In this document: one piece after another, positions 36,536 to 46,215 of the stretch
How positions within the stretch are numbered: the stretch's first letter is position 1
How the letters are laid out: each line of letters opens with the position of its first letter
From: Parasphingopyxis algicola
Lineage (GTDB): Bacteria; Pseudomonadota; Alphaproteobacteria; Sphingomonadales; Sphingomonadaceae
Assembly: GCF_013378075.1 (NCBI RefSeq)
Contig: NZ_CP051131.1
Span: 310,001-374,000 of the forward strand
Length of the DNA: 64,000 nucleotides
Reading direction: 5' to 3'
Made by a program: the position numbers and the translations under genes
Notes under the pieces: model-generated
The model's database searches: none
What the model was told of the DNA's origin: nothing
What the model saw: the letters and a program-made list of their open reading frames with translations, nothing else

Positions 36536-37233
36536 ATTTCCTCCACCGCATCGATCAGCGGCGTGGGTTTGGCATAGTCCGCCAATGCTGCCGCATCGTC
36601 GATATGAATATTGCCGCCCCGGACGCGCACGCCGTGCGCCGACAAGGCCCCAAAGGCGCGCGAGAGGTTTTCGGGCGTCATGCCGAGCAGCGCCGCGATA
36701 GTCCCCTTGCCGGCCGGCAGCTTGAAATGCCTCGGATCGCCGCGTGCCTCGGATTGGCGGAGCAGGTAATTGGCCAGCCGCTCGGCGGCTAGGCGCAGCT
36801 TGATCTCCTTGTGCTGCTTGACGAGCTGGCGATAGGCCTTCGAAAGTTCGGCGGCCACGGCCGCGGCGAAGGCCCGGTCCTCGGCGAAACACCGCCGGAT
36901 ATGTTCATTGGGAATCATCATAATCCGCGAGGGCAGGAAAGTCCGCGCCGACATCAGGAAGACCGCATCGTTCAACACCGCTGCCAGGATGAAGGCCGAA
37001 GTCGGCTCGATCACCGCCATCGTCGTCTCGCGCCCATTATGGCCGGCGTAAAGTTCGACCGCGCCTTCGACGAGGACATAGAGAAAATCGGCCGGATCGC
37101 CCTCTCGGATCAGGTCGACCTGTGGCGGGAAGGTTTGCAGCAATGCGGCTTCGACCAATTCGTCGAATCGCCGATCGTCCATATCGGCGAACAGCGGAAG
37201 ATTGCGCACGATCGGTATGTCTTCAGGGCGCAT
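36499..37233 (-). CDS. Crp/Fnr family regulator (DNR/NnrR-like)
   Basis: A 244-residue regulator with a cyclic-nucleotide-binding-type beta roll (residues ~1-120) and a C-terminal winged helix. The recognition helix reads M-T-P-E-N-L-S-R-A-F, i.e. E-x-x-S-R, the residues that in FNR contact TTGAT half-sites. The N-terminal Cys cluster of oxygen-sensing FNR is missing, so it more likely senses nitric oxide or another signal, as DNR/NnrR do. A strong AGGAAG lies upstream of the ATG, and a perfect TTGAT-N4-ATCAA box sits ~51 bp upstream, suggesting autoregulation. Confidence 0.88.
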   Translation of the reverse strand: MRPEDIPIVRNLPLFADMDDRRFDELVEAALLQTFPPQVDLIREGDPADFLYVLVEGAVELYAGHNGRETTMAVIEPTSAFILAAVLNDAVFLMSARTFLPSRIMMIPNEHIRRCFAEDRAFAAAVAAELSKAYRQLVKQHKEIKLRLAAERLANYLLRQSEARGDPRHFKLPAGKGTIAALLGMTPENLSRAFGALSAHGVRVRGGNIHIDDAAALADYAKPTPLIDAVEEIYERRGVKSIGP

Positions 37234-37277
37234 GTGCGTTTCTTCCTTCCGTTGCCGGCTCCCGCACCGACAATCGT

Positions 37278-37291
37278 TTGATAAATATCAA
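37278..37291 (-). promoter_or_regulatory. FNR/DNR-type box upstream of the Crp/Fnr regulator
   Basis: TTGAT-AAAT-ATCAA, a perfect match to the half-site pair recognised by E-x-x-S-R regulators. Its centre is ~51 bp upstream of the regulator start codon, within the divergent region shared with narK. Confidence 0.82.
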
Positions 37292-37380
37292 AGCTACACT
37301 TGTCGATAGAGCGACGATCAGCCGAATTATGTCAAATGATTGTCCGATAAATGTATGATTTGCATCGGTAAACCCGAGAT

Positions 37381-37394
37381 TTGATATAAATCAA
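37381..37394 (+). promoter_or_regulatory. FNR/DNR-type box upstream of narK
   Basis: TTGAT-ATAA-ATCAA, perfect consensus. Its centre lies ~85 bp before the narK ATG at 37473; placed at -41.5 it predicts transcription from about 37429 and a 44-nt leader with GGGGAG, a plausible class II activated promoter for the whole nar operon. Confidence 0.85.
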
Positions 37395-37472
37395 AACGCT
37401 TCACGGTCCGCTTCACCAAACAGAGGCAACAGAGAATCCTCTGCGATTCTCATGCGGTCAGGGGAGCGCATA

Positions 37473-40223
37473 ATGCACGATGTTGCCGAGATGAGACCGG
37501 CCCAGCAGCACAAGGCGCTGGGCATGAGCACGGCGGCCTTCACCATCTGTTTCGCCGTCTGGACGATCTTCTCGATCATCGGGATCCAGATCAAGGCCGA
37601 TCTCGGATTGAGCGATACGCAGTTCGGTTTGCTGGTCGGCACGCCGATCCTCACCGGATCGCTGTCGCGGATATTCCTCGGCATCTGGACCGACCAATAT
37701 GGCGGCCGGCTCGTATACACGCTCACAATGCTCAGCGCGGCCGCTGCGACCTTCCTGCTGTCGCTCGCGACCAGTTATTTCGTCATGCTGCTGGCCGCGC
37801 TGGGCGTCGGGCTGGCCGGCGGCAGTTTCGCGGTCGGCATCGCCTATGTCTCCAAATTCTACCCGATTGAAAAGCAGGGCACCGCGCTCGGCATTTTCGG
37901 CGCGGGTAACGTCGGTGCCGCCGTTACCAAGCTGCTCGCGCCGATGGTGCTCGTCGCCTTCGGCTGGACGATGGTGGCCCAGGTCTGGGCGGTGGTTCTC
38001 GCCGCCACCGCGATCATTTTCTGGCTGACCACAGACGACGATCCCGAACATCGGGCGCGCAGGACTACGGGCGAAAAACCGCGCTCGATGCTGATGCAGC
38101 TCGAACCGCTGAAGAACCAGCAGGTCTGGCGTTTCGCGCTCTATTATTTCTTCGTCTTCGGCGCTTTTGTGGCGCTGGCGCTGTGGCTGCCCCACTATCT
38201 GATCGACGTCTACGGCCTCGACATCAAAACGGCGGGACTGTTGGCTGCCGCCTATTCGATCCCGGCCAGCCTGTTCCGGGCCTATGGCGGCTATCTTTCC
38301 GACAAATATGGGGCGCGCAAGGTGATGTACGCGACGTTCGGCGTCTCGCTGCTGTGCCTGTTCATGCTGTCCTATCCGGAGACCGACTATGTCATCCACG
38401 GGATTCGCGGGCCGATCGAATTTTCGACCTCCATGGGGCTTGTTCCCTTCGTCCTGACCATCTTCATCCTCGGTTTCTTCATGTCGCTCGGCAAGGCGGC
38501 GGTCTACAAGCATATCCCGGTTTATTATCCCGGTCATGTCGGCGCCGTGGGAGGCCTTGTCGGCATGATCGGGGGGCTTGGCGGTTTCTTCCTGCCGATC
38601 GCGTTCGGCGCGATGAACGATCTCACCGGGATTTGGACGAGCTGTTTCATGCTGCTCTTCGCGCTCGTCGCCGTGGCTCTATTCTGGATGCATGCCGCCG
38701 TCCGGCAGATGGAACAGCGGGCGATGGGCAAGGAACTCGCTGAACTGCCGGAATTCCCGGAAATGCAGGAGCTCCACGAACCCGAAACGCATCCCGAGCA
38801 ACGCTCGCCGACGCTCACCGACTGGCGGCCGGAGGACGATGAATTCTGGGCGGACAAGGGGGCGAAGATCGCCCAACGCAATCTGTGGATTTCGATCCCC
38901 TGTCTGCTGCTCGCCTTTTCGGTCTGGATGGTCTGGTCGGTCGTCGTCGCCAAACTGCCGGCGATCGGCTTCGATTATTCGACGGACGAGCTGTTCTGGC
39001 TCGCGGCGCTACCCGGTCTGTCCGGAGCGACCCTGCGGATATTCTACAGCTTCATGGTGCCCATCTTCGGCGGACGGCTCTGGACGACATTATCGACCCT
39101 GTCGCTGGCGATTCCGGCCTTCGGCATCGGTTATGCCGTGCAGGATCCCGACACGCCCTATTTCATCTTCCTGACGCTCGCGCTGCTCTGCGGCCTGGGC
39201 GGCGGCAATTTCGCCTCGTCGATGGCCAATATCAGCTTCTTCTTCCCCAAGCGGCAGAAGGGCAACGCGCTCGCGCTCAACGCCGGGCTCGGCAATGCCG
39301 GGGTTTCGGTCATGCAGTTCGTCGTGCCGATCGTCATCACGATGAGCGTGTTCGGCGCGATCGGCGGCGATCCGCAACCGGTTGCCGATGGCGATCCGCT
39401 GTGGATCCAGAATGCCGGCTTCATCTGGATACCCTTCATCCTCGTGAGCGCCGCGCTCGCCTGGTTCGGAATGAACGACATTGCATCCGCCAAGGCGAGC
39501 TTTTCCGAACAGGCCGTCATCTTCCAGCGCAAGCACAACTGGATCATGTGCTTCCTCTATACCGGCACATTCGGTTCGTTCATCGGCTATTCCGCGGGCT
39601 TCCCGCTGCTCGCGAACATCGCCTTTCCCGATGCCAACTCGCTCCAATATGTGTTCCTCGGACCGTTGATCGGCGCCGTATCCCGCGCTGCCACCGGATG
39701 GGTCTCCGACAAATGGGGCGGCGCGCGGGTCACCTTCTGGGTGTTCCTCGTCATGATCGTCGCGGTCGCCGGCGTCCTTTATTTCCTCGGCATCAAGGAT
39801 GAGCCGGGCGCCTTCTGGGGCTTCTTTGCGATGTTCATGCTGCTCTTCTTCGCGACCGGCGTCGGCAATGCATCGACCTTCCAGATGATCCCGATCATCA
39901 TGCGCAAGGAAGTGGGACGGTTGATGCCGGGCCTTCCGGCGAACGATCAGTTGCGCAATGCGGAGAAGGAATCCGCGGCGATCATCGGCTTCACCTCGGC
40001 GATCGCAGCCTATGGCGCCTTCTTCATCCCAAAATCCTACGGCAGTGCGATCGCGATGACCGGCCGGCCGGATGCAGCGCTCTGGGGCTTCCTGATCTTC
40101 TATGCGGCCTGCGCGGCGGTAACCTGGTTCGTCTATTCGCGCCGCGGCGGCCTGCTGCACGACATCGAACGCGGCAGGGAAACGCCTATCCAGCCACAGC
40201 TTGAACCGCAGCCCGCCGAATAA
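37473..40223 (+). CDS. narK: Fused double nitrate/nitrite transporter (NarK1-NarK2 type)
   Basis: A 916-residue fusion of two major-facilitator NarK units. The first spans ~15-425 (F-A-V-W-T-I-F-S-I-I-G and the nitrate-signature-like A-G-G-S-F-A-V-G), the second ~465-895 (G-G-G-N-F-A-S-S-M-A-N-I-S-F-F-F-P and F-I-G-Y-S-A-G-F-P). An acidic linker (E-L-P-E-F-P-E-M-Q-E) joins them. In Paracoccus such a fusion combines a proton-nitrate importer with a nitrate/nitrite antiporter. The start is ATG 37473 because GGGGAG lies 7 bases upstream; ATG 37452 lacks one. First gene of the nar operon. Confidence 0.93.
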   Translation: MHDVAEMRPAQQHKALGMSTAAFTICFAVWTIFSIIGIQIKADLGLSDTQFGLLVGTPILTGSLSRIFLGIWTDQYGGRLVYTLTMLSAAAATFLLSLATSYFVMLLAALGVGLAGGSFAVGIAYVSKFYPIEKQGTALGIFGAGNVGAAVTKLLAPMVLVAFGWTMVAQVWAVVLAATAIIFWLTTDDDPEHRARRTTGEKPRSMLMQLEPLKNQQVWRFALYYFFVFGAFVALALWLPHYLIDVYGLDIKTAGLLAAAYSIPASLFRAYGGYLSDKYGARKVMYATFGVSLLCLFMLSYPETDYVIHGIRGPIEFSTSMGLVPFVLTIFILGFFMSLGKAAVYKHIPVYYPGHVGAVGGLVGMIGGLGGFFLPIAFGAMNDLTGIWTSCFMLLFALVAVALFWMHAAVRQMEQRAMGKELAELPEFPEMQELHEPETHPEQRSPTLTDWRPEDDEFWADKGAKIAQRNLWISIPCLLLAFSVWMVWSVVVAKLPAIGFDYSTDELFWLAALPGLSGATLRIFYSFMVPIFGGRLWTTLSTLSLAIPAFGIGYAVQDPDTPYFIFLTLALLCGLGGGNFASSMANISFFFPKRQKGNALALNAGLGNAGVSVMQFVVPIVITMSVFGAIGGDPQPVADGDPLWIQNAGFIWIPFILVSAALAWFGMNDIASAKASFSEQAVIFQRKHNWIMCFLYTGTFGSFIGYSAGFPLLANIAFPDANSLQYVFLGPLIGAVSRAATGWVSDKWGGARVTFWVFLVMIVAVAGVLYFLGIKDEPGAFWGFFAMFMLLFFATGVGNASTFQMIPIIMRKEVGRLMPGLPANDQLRNAEKESAAIIGFTSAIAAYGAFFIPKSYGSAIAMTGRPDAALWGFLIFYAACAAVTWFVYSRRGGLLHDIERGRETPIQPQLEPQPAE

Positions 40224-40235
40224 GGACCGGATGCC

Positions 40236-43200
40236 ATGAGCCATCTTCTCGATCGCCTCAATTTCTTCAGTGAAAAACAGCCCTTCTCGAACGGCCATGG
40301 CGTAACGACGAAGGAGGATCGCCGCTGGGAGGACGGCTATCGCAAGCGCTGGCAGCACGACAAGATCGTGCGTTCGACGCATGGCGTGAACTGCACAGGG
40401 TCCTGTTCGTGGAAGGTCTATGTCAAAGGCGGGATCGTCACCTGGGAAACCCAGCAGACCGACTATCCGCGCACCCGGCCCGACCTGCCCAACCATGAAC
40501 CACGCGGCTGTTCGCGCGGCGCGAGCTACAGTTGGTACATCTATTCGGGAAACCGGCTCAAATACCCCCTCGTCCGGTCGCGGCTGGTGAAGCTGTGGCG
40601 CGAGGCGCGCAAGACGATGGAACCGGTCGCGGCCTGGGCGTCGATCGTCCAGGACAAGGCGAAGCGCGACAGCTACACCAAGATCCGCGGTCATGGCGGC
40701 TTCGTCCGCGCCGATTGGGACGAGGTGACCGAGATCGTCGCTGCGGCCAACGCCTATACGGCGAAGGAACATGGTCCCGACCGGGTCATCGGTTTCTCGC
40801 CGATCCCGGCCATGTCGATGGTGAGTTACGCCGCCGGCTCGCGCTATCTCTCGCTGCTCGGCGGAACCTGCATGTCCTTTTACGACTGGTATTGCGACCT
40901 GCCGCCCGCCTCGCCGATGACCTGGGGCGAGCAGACCGACGTCCCGGAAAGCGCGGACTGGTATAATTCGGGTTTCCTCATGCTCTGGGGCTCCAACGTC
41001 CCGCAGACGCGCACGCCCGACGCGCATTTCTACACCGAGGCGCGCTACAAGGGCACCAAATCCGTGGTCGTCTCGCCCGATTATTCCGAAGCCGCAAAAT
41101 TCTCCGATATCTGGCTCCACCCGAAACAGGGTACCGACGCCGCGCTCGCCATGGCGATGGGCCATGTCATCCTGCGCGAATATCATCTCGACCGGCAGGC
41201 CGAGTATTTCGAGGACTATGCCCGGCGCTACACCGACATGCCGATGCTGGTCCGCCTCGTCGAGACGAACGGCAATTTCGTTCCCGAACGGTTGCTGCGC
41301 GCGAGCGAATTCGGGGACGGCCTCGGCGAAGACAATAATGGCGAATGGAAGACCGTCGCGATCGACGAGAAAACCGGCGATATCATCGTTCCCAACGGTT
41401 CGGTCGGCTTCCGCTGGGGCGATAAGGGCAAATGGAATCTCGAGGAAAAGGAAAGCGGCGGAGCGGAGACCAAGCTGCGCCTGACCAATATCCTCGACGG
41501 TGACTATGACGATGTGCTCGACGTCGCCTTCCCCTATTTCGGCAATCGCGACCATGACTATTTCGAAGGAACCGACCATCCCGATACGCTGATGCGGCGG
41601 ATCCCGGCGATGAAGCTCAAGCTGGCCGAGGGCGATGCCTATGTCGCCACCGTCTACGACCTGTTCATGGCCAATTACGGCCTCGACCGGGGCCTGGGCG
41701 GCGAACATCTCGCTACGAGTTTCGAGGAAAACGAGCCCTATACGCCCGCCTGGGCCGAGCAGATCACCGGCGTGCCCGCCGATCACATCGTCACCGTCGC
41801 GCGCGAATTCGCGGACAATGCGGAAAAGACCCAGGGCAAGTCGATGGTGATCCTCGGGGCGGGGCTCAACCACTGGTATCATATGGACATGAACTACAGG
41901 GGGATCATCAACCTCCTGATCATGTGCGGGTGCGTGGGCCAGTCGGGTGGCGGCTGGTCGCACTATGTCGGCCAGGAGAAACTGCGCCCGCAAACCGGCT
42001 GGCTGCCGCTCGCCTTCGGCCTCGACTGGGGCCGCCCGCCGCGTCAGATGAACTCGACGAGCTTCTTCTACGCCCATTCCGATCAGTGGCGCTACGAGAC
42101 GTTGGGCGTCGACGAAATCCTGTCGCCGACCGCTCCGGACGGCGATTGGGGCGGATCGCTGATCGACTATAACGCCCGTGCCGAGCGGATGGGCTGGCTG
42201 CCGTCCGCGCCGCAGCTCAAGACCAACCCGCTCGAGATCACGAAAGCCGCGCGGGCGCTTGAAAAAGAACCGGCGGATTATGTCGCGGACGCACTCAAAT
42301 CCGGCACGTTGGAACTCAGCTGCCACGATCCCGACGATCCGGCCAACTGGCCGCGCAACATGTTCGTCTGGCGCTCGAACCTGCTCGGCTCGTCGGGCAA
42401 GGGGCATGAATATCTGCTCAAGCATCTGCTCGGCACCAGCCATGGCGTGCAGGGCAAGGATCTGGGCGAAATGGGCCATGCCAAGCCCGAGGACGTCGCC
42501 TGGCACAATGAAGCGCCGGAAGGAAAACTCGACCTGCTCGTGACGCTCGATTTCCGCATGTCGACGACCTGCGTCTATTCGGACATCGTTCTGCCGACCG
42601 CGACCTGGTACGAGAAAAACGACCTCAACACGTCCGACATGCATCCTTTCATCCATCCGCTTTCGGCGGCGGTCGACCCGGTCTGGGAGTCGAAATCCGA
42701 CTGGGAAATCTACAAGGCGATCGCCAAGAAATTCTCCGAGATCGCGCCCGAGGTTCTGGGCGTGGAAGAGGATGTGGTCCTCACACCGATCCTGCACGAC
42801 ACGCCGGGTGAGATCGCCCAGCCGATGGACGTTGCCGACTGGAAGAGAGGCGATACCGATCCCGTCCCGGGCAAGACGATGCCGCAGGTCGCGGTCGTCA
42901 AGCGCGATTACCCGAATCTTTACAAGCGCTTCACGGCGCTCGGTCCGCTGATGGACGAGCTCGGCAATGGCGGAAAAGGCATCGCCTGGAACACCGAGCA
43001 TGAGGTCGAGCATCTGAAGGCGCTCAACGGTGTCGTTACCGAAGACGGTCCGACCCAGGGCATGGCCCGGATCGAAAGCGATATCGACGCCACCGAAGTG
43101 ATCCTGATGCTCGCGCCGGAGACCAATGGCGAGGTTGCGGTCAAGGCGTGGAACGCGTTGTCCGAATTTACCGGACGTGAGCATGCGCATCTCGCGCAGC

Positions 43201-43982
43201 CCAAGGAGGACGAGAAGATCCGCTTCCGCGATGTCGTCGCGCAGCCGCGCAAGATCATTTCCTCGCCGACCTGGTCGGGCCTGGAAAGCGAGAAGGTTTG
43301 CTACAATGCCGGCTATACGAACGTCCATGAGCTGATCCCGTGGCGAACGCTCACCGGGCGCCAGCAACTCTATCAGGATCATCTCTGGATGCGGGCCTTT
43401 GGCGAAGGCTTTTGCGTCTATCGCCCGCCGATCGACACCAAGACGGTCAAGCCGATGCTCGACCGGGCAGAAGGGCAGGACCATGTCGTCCTCAACTTCA
43501 TCACGCCGCACCAGAAATGGGGCATTCATTCGACCTATACCGACAATCTCCTGATGCTGACCCTTTCCCGGGGAGGCCCGATCGTCTGGATGTCGGAAAC
43601 CGACGCGGGCAAGGCGGGGATCGTCGATAATGACTGGGTCGAGGCCTTCAACGCCAACGGCGCGCTCGTCGCGCGCGCCGTCGTCTCTCAGCGGATGAAG
43701 GAAGGCACGCTCTTCATGTATCATGCGCAGGAGAAGATCGTGAACGTGCCGGGATCGGAGATCACGGGCCAGCGCGGCGGCATCCATAACAGCGTCACCC
43801 GCGCGGTGCTCAAGCCGACGCATATGATCGGCGGCTATGCCCAGCAAAGCTATGGCTTCAACTATTACGGCACGGTGGGATCGAACCGCGACGAGTTCGT
43901 GATCGTCCGCAAGATGGCCGAGGTCGACTGGCTCGACGGACCTGAAAACAGGCTGTCCCCGGATATGGAGGCAGCAGAATGA
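40236..43982 (+). CDS. narG: Respiratory nitrate reductase, alpha subunit
   Basis: Catalytic Mo-bisPGD subunit (1248 residues) reducing nitrate to nitrite on the cytoplasmic side. The FS0 cluster ligands are visible in T-H-G-V-N-C-T-G-S-C-S-W and R-G-C-S-R-G-A. The Mo-ligand Asp region is Y-D-W-Y-C-D-L-P-P-A-S-P. Length is standard for NarG. It starts 12 bp after narK and overlaps narH by ATGA. Confidence 0.97.
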   Translation: MSHLLDRLNFFSEKQPFSNGHGVTTKEDRRWEDGYRKRWQHDKIVRSTHGVNCTGSCSWKVYVKGGIVTWETQQTDYPRTRPDLPNHEPRGCSRGASYSWYIYSGNRLKYPLVRSRLVKLWREARKTMEPVAAWASIVQDKAKRDSYTKIRGHGGFVRADWDEVTEIVAAANAYTAKEHGPDRVIGFSPIPAMSMVSYAAGSRYLSLLGGTCMSFYDWYCDLPPASPMTWGEQTDVPESADWYNSGFLMLWGSNVPQTRTPDAHFYTEARYKGTKSVVVSPDYSEAAKFSDIWLHPKQGTDAALAMAMGHVILREYHLDRQAEYFEDYARRYTDMPMLVRLVETNGNFVPERLLRASEFGDGLGEDNNGEWKTVAIDEKTGDIIVPNGSVGFRWGDKGKWNLEEKESGGAETKLRLTNILDGDYDDVLDVAFPYFGNRDHDYFEGTDHPDTLMRRIPAMKLKLAEGDAYVATVYDLFMANYGLDRGLGGEHLATSFEENEPYTPAWAEQITGVPADHIVTVAREFADNAEKTQGKSMVILGAGLNHWYHMDMNYRGIINLLIMCGCVGQSGGGWSHYVGQEKLRPQTGWLPLAFGLDWGRPPRQMNSTSFFYAHSDQWRYETLGVDEILSPTAPDGDWGGSLIDYNARAERMGWLPSAPQLKTNPLEITKAARALEKEPADYVADALKSGTLELSCHDPDDPANWPRNMFVWRSNLLGSSGKGHEYLLKHLLGTSHGVQGKDLGEMGHAKPEDVAWHNEAPEGKLDLLVTLDFRMSTTCVYSDIVLPTATWYEKNDLNTSDMHPFIHPLSAAVDPVWESKSDWEIYKAIAKKFSEIAPEVLGVEEDVVLTPILHDTPGEIAQPMDVADWKRGDTDPVPGKTMPQVAVVKRDYPNLYKRFTALGPLMDELGNGGKGIAWNTEHEVEHLKALNGVVTEDGPTQGMARIESDIDATEVILMLAPETNGEVAVKAWNALSEFTGREHAHLAQPKEDEKIRFRDVVAQPRKIISSPTWSGLESEKVCYNAGYTNVHELIPWRTLTGRQQLYQDHLWMRAFGEGFCVYRPPIDTKTVKPMLDRAEGQDHVVLNFITPHQKWGIHSTYTDNLLMLTLSRGGPIVWMSETDAGKAGIVDNDWVEAFNANGALVARAVVSQRMKEGTLFMYHAQEKIVNVPGSEITGQRGGIHNSVTRAVLKPTHMIGGYAQQSYGFNYYGTVGSNRDEFVIVRKMAEVDWLDGPENRLSPDMEAAE

Positions 43983-45505
43983 AAGTCCGCGCGCAAATCG
44001 GCAAGGTGCTGAACCTCGACAAATGCATCGGCTGCCACACCTGTTCGGTCACGTGCAAGAATGTGTGGACCAGCCGCGAGGGCATGGAATATGCCTGGTT
44101 CAACAATGTCGAGACCAAGCCCGGCATCGGCTATCCGAAGGACTGGGAAAACCAGAAACGCTGGAACGGCGGCTGGGAGCGGCTGCGCAAGGGCCGCCTC
44201 CGCCCGCGCATGGGCGGCAAATGGCGGGTGCTCGCCAAGATCTTCGCCAATCCCGACCTCCCCGAGATCGACGATTATTACGAGCCCTTCACCTTCGATT
44301 ACGAGCATCTGCAGACCGCGCCCGAGATGAAGGCGATGCCGACGGCGCGGCCGCGCTCGCTGATTTCGGGCGAGCGGATGGAGAAGATCGAATGGGGGCC
44401 GAACTGGGAGGAAATCCTCGGCGGCGAATTCTCCAAACGCTCGGAGGATTACAATTTCGAAGGCGTGCAAAAGGAGATTTACGGCGAGTTCGAAAACACC
44501 TTCATGATGTACCTGCCGAGACTCTGCGAACATTGCCTCAACCCGACCTGCGTCGCGGCCTGTCCCTCGGGCGCGATCTACAAGCGCGAGGAAGATGGCA
44601 TCGTCCTGATCGACCAGGAGAAATGCCGCGGCTGGCGGATGTGCGTTTCGGGCTGCCCCTACAAGAAGATCTACTACAACTGGAACACCGGCAAATCGGA
44701 GAAATGCATCTTCTGCTATCCGCGGATCGAGGCCGGCCAGCCGACCGTCTGTTCAGAAACCTGCGTCGGCCGTATCCGCTATCTCGGCGTGCTGCTCTAC
44801 GATGCCGACCGTATCGAGGAGGCGGCTTCGGCCGAGAATGTCGAAGATCTCTATCAGGCACAGCTGGATATCTTCCTCGATCCCAACGATCCCGAAGTCA
44901 TCGAACAGGCGCGCAAGGACGGCGTGCCCGACGCTTGGCTCGAGGCTGCGAAAAACTCGCCCGTCTACAAGATGGCGATGGAGTGGAAGGTCGCCTTCCC
45001 GCTCCACCCCGAATATCGGACTCTGCCGATGGTCTGGTATGTACCGCCTTTGTCGCCGATCAGCGCCGCGGCCAGTGCCGGGCAGATCGCGGTCAATGGC
45101 GACATGCCGGACGTCCGCAGCTTGCGCATCCCGCTCAAATATCTCGCCAACCTGCTGACCGCGGGCAAGGAAGAGCCGGTCGCGCTCTGCCTCGAACGGA
45201 TGCTCGCGATGCGCAGCTATATGCGCTCGAAGACGATAGACGGCGTGATTGCCGCAGACGTCGCCGAAAGTGTCGGTCTGAGTGCGCAGCAGATCGAGGA
45301 CATGTACCATGTCATGGCGATCGCCGATTATGAGGATCGCTTTGTCATTCCGACTACGCACCGCGAGGAAGTCGAAGACGCCTATGACGTGCGCGGCTCA
45401 TGCGGCTTCTCGTTCGGCAATGGATGCTCCGGCGGCGCGTCCGAACCCAATCTGTTCGGGACGCCTAGGAAGAAGCGCATCCAGACCCCTTCGGAGATGT
45501 TCTGA
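43979..45505 (+). CDS. narH: Respiratory nitrate reductase, beta subunit
   Basis: Electron-transfer subunit (508 residues) with four Fe-S clusters. Cys groups seen are C-I-G-C-H-T-C-S-V-T-C, C-E-H-C-L-N-P-T-C-V-A-A-C, C-R-G-W-R-M-C-V-S-G-C (Trp in place of one Cys, as expected for the 3Fe-4S cluster) and C-I-F-C. It passes electrons from NarI heme to NarG. Overlaps narG and narJ by a few bases. Confidence 0.97.
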   Translation: MKVRAQIGKVLNLDKCIGCHTCSVTCKNVWTSREGMEYAWFNNVETKPGIGYPKDWENQKRWNGGWERLRKGRLRPRMGGKWRVLAKIFANPDLPEIDDYYEPFTFDYEHLQTAPEMKAMPTARPRSLISGERMEKIEWGPNWEEILGGEFSKRSEDYNFEGVQKEIYGEFENTFMMYLPRLCEHCLNPTCVAACPSGAIYKREEDGIVLIDQEKCRGWRMCVSGCPYKKIYYNWNTGKSEKCIFCYPRIEAGQPTVCSETCVGRIRYLGVLLYDADRIEEAASAENVEDLYQAQLDIFLDPNDPEVIEQARKDGVPDAWLEAAKNSPVYKMAMEWKVAFPLHPEYRTLPMVWYVPPLSPISAAASAGQIAVNGDMPDVRSLRIPLKYLANLLTAGKEEPVALCLERMLAMRSYMRSKTIDGVIAADVAESVGLSAQQIEDMYHVMAIADYEDRFVIPTTHREEVEDAYDVRGSCGFSFGNGCSGGASEPNLFGTPRKKRIQTPSEMF

Positions 45506-46215
45506 TGACGGCGAAAACCTTCAAAATTCTCTCGCTGCTGCTCGCCTATCCGACCGTGGAGATTCAGGCCGCATCCTGCGAATTCTACGATATCCTTGCC
45601 GGTGAAGGTCTTGTGCCCGGTGATCGTCTGCCATCGCTGCGTACCCTGATCGAAGAGTACCGGACCCGCGAACTGCTCGATCTGCAGGAACGCTATGTCC
45701 TGCTGTTCGACCGCACCCGCTCGCTGTCGCTCCACCTGTTCGAGCATGTCCATGGCGAAAGCCGCGACCGCGGCCAGGCGATGGTCGATCTCAAGGCGAT
45801 GTACGAAGAGCGCGGGCTCGCGATAGAGAGCAAGGAACTGCCGGATTTCATCCCGCTATTCCTCGAATTCCTATCGACCTTACCTCGAACCGAGGCACTC
45901 GACCTGCTTGGCCAGCCGGCCCATGTGATCGCGGCGCTCGGCGAGCGGCTCGCCAAGCGCGAAAGCAGCTATGCCGCCGTGATGCTGACCCTCGCGGCAA
46001 TCGCCGAAGCCGACCCGAAAGCGACCGAGGCGCTTCTCGACGAGCCCGACGACGATCCCCGCGATCTGGAGGCCATCGATGCGATCTGGGAAGCCGAACA
46101 GGTGACCTTCGGACCGGGGTCGCCCGATGAAGGCTGTCCGAAAGTCGCCGGAATGCTCGATCGTCTGGCGGCCGAAATGCCCGCCGAACAAGATGGGAGT
46201 GCGGACAATGGCTGA
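45505..46215 (+). CDS. narJ: Nitrate reductase assembly chaperone
   Basis: Cytoplasmic chaperone (236 residues) needed for Mo-cofactor insertion into NarG; not part of the final enzyme. Family features are K-I-L-S-L-L-L-A-Y-P near the N-terminus, L-F-E-H-V-H-G-E-S-R-D-R-G-Q-A-M-V-D and P-D-F-I-P-L-F-L-E-F. The ATG shares its last base pair with the narH stop (TGATG). Acidic C-terminus. Confidence 0.94.
   Translation: MTAKTFKILSLLLAYPTVEIQAASCEFYDILAGEGLVPGDRLPSLRTLIEEYRTRELLDLQERYVLLFDRTRSLSLHLFEHVHGESRDRGQAMVDLKAMYEERGLAIESKELPDFIPLFLEFLSTLPRTEALDLLGQPAHVIAALGERLAKRESSYAAVMLTLAAIAEADPKATEALLDEPDDDPRDLEAIDAIWEAEQVTFGPGSPDEGCPKVAGMLDRLAAEMPAEQDGSADNG

Noticed and set aside
39090-43847. A 1585-codon open frame on the minus strand opposite narK and narG
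   Set aside because: It is the antisense shadow of two well-recognised genes in GC-rich DNA. Its composition (rich in Arg, Asp, Gly, Ile, Val and His) is an artefact of codon bias, and it has no domain.
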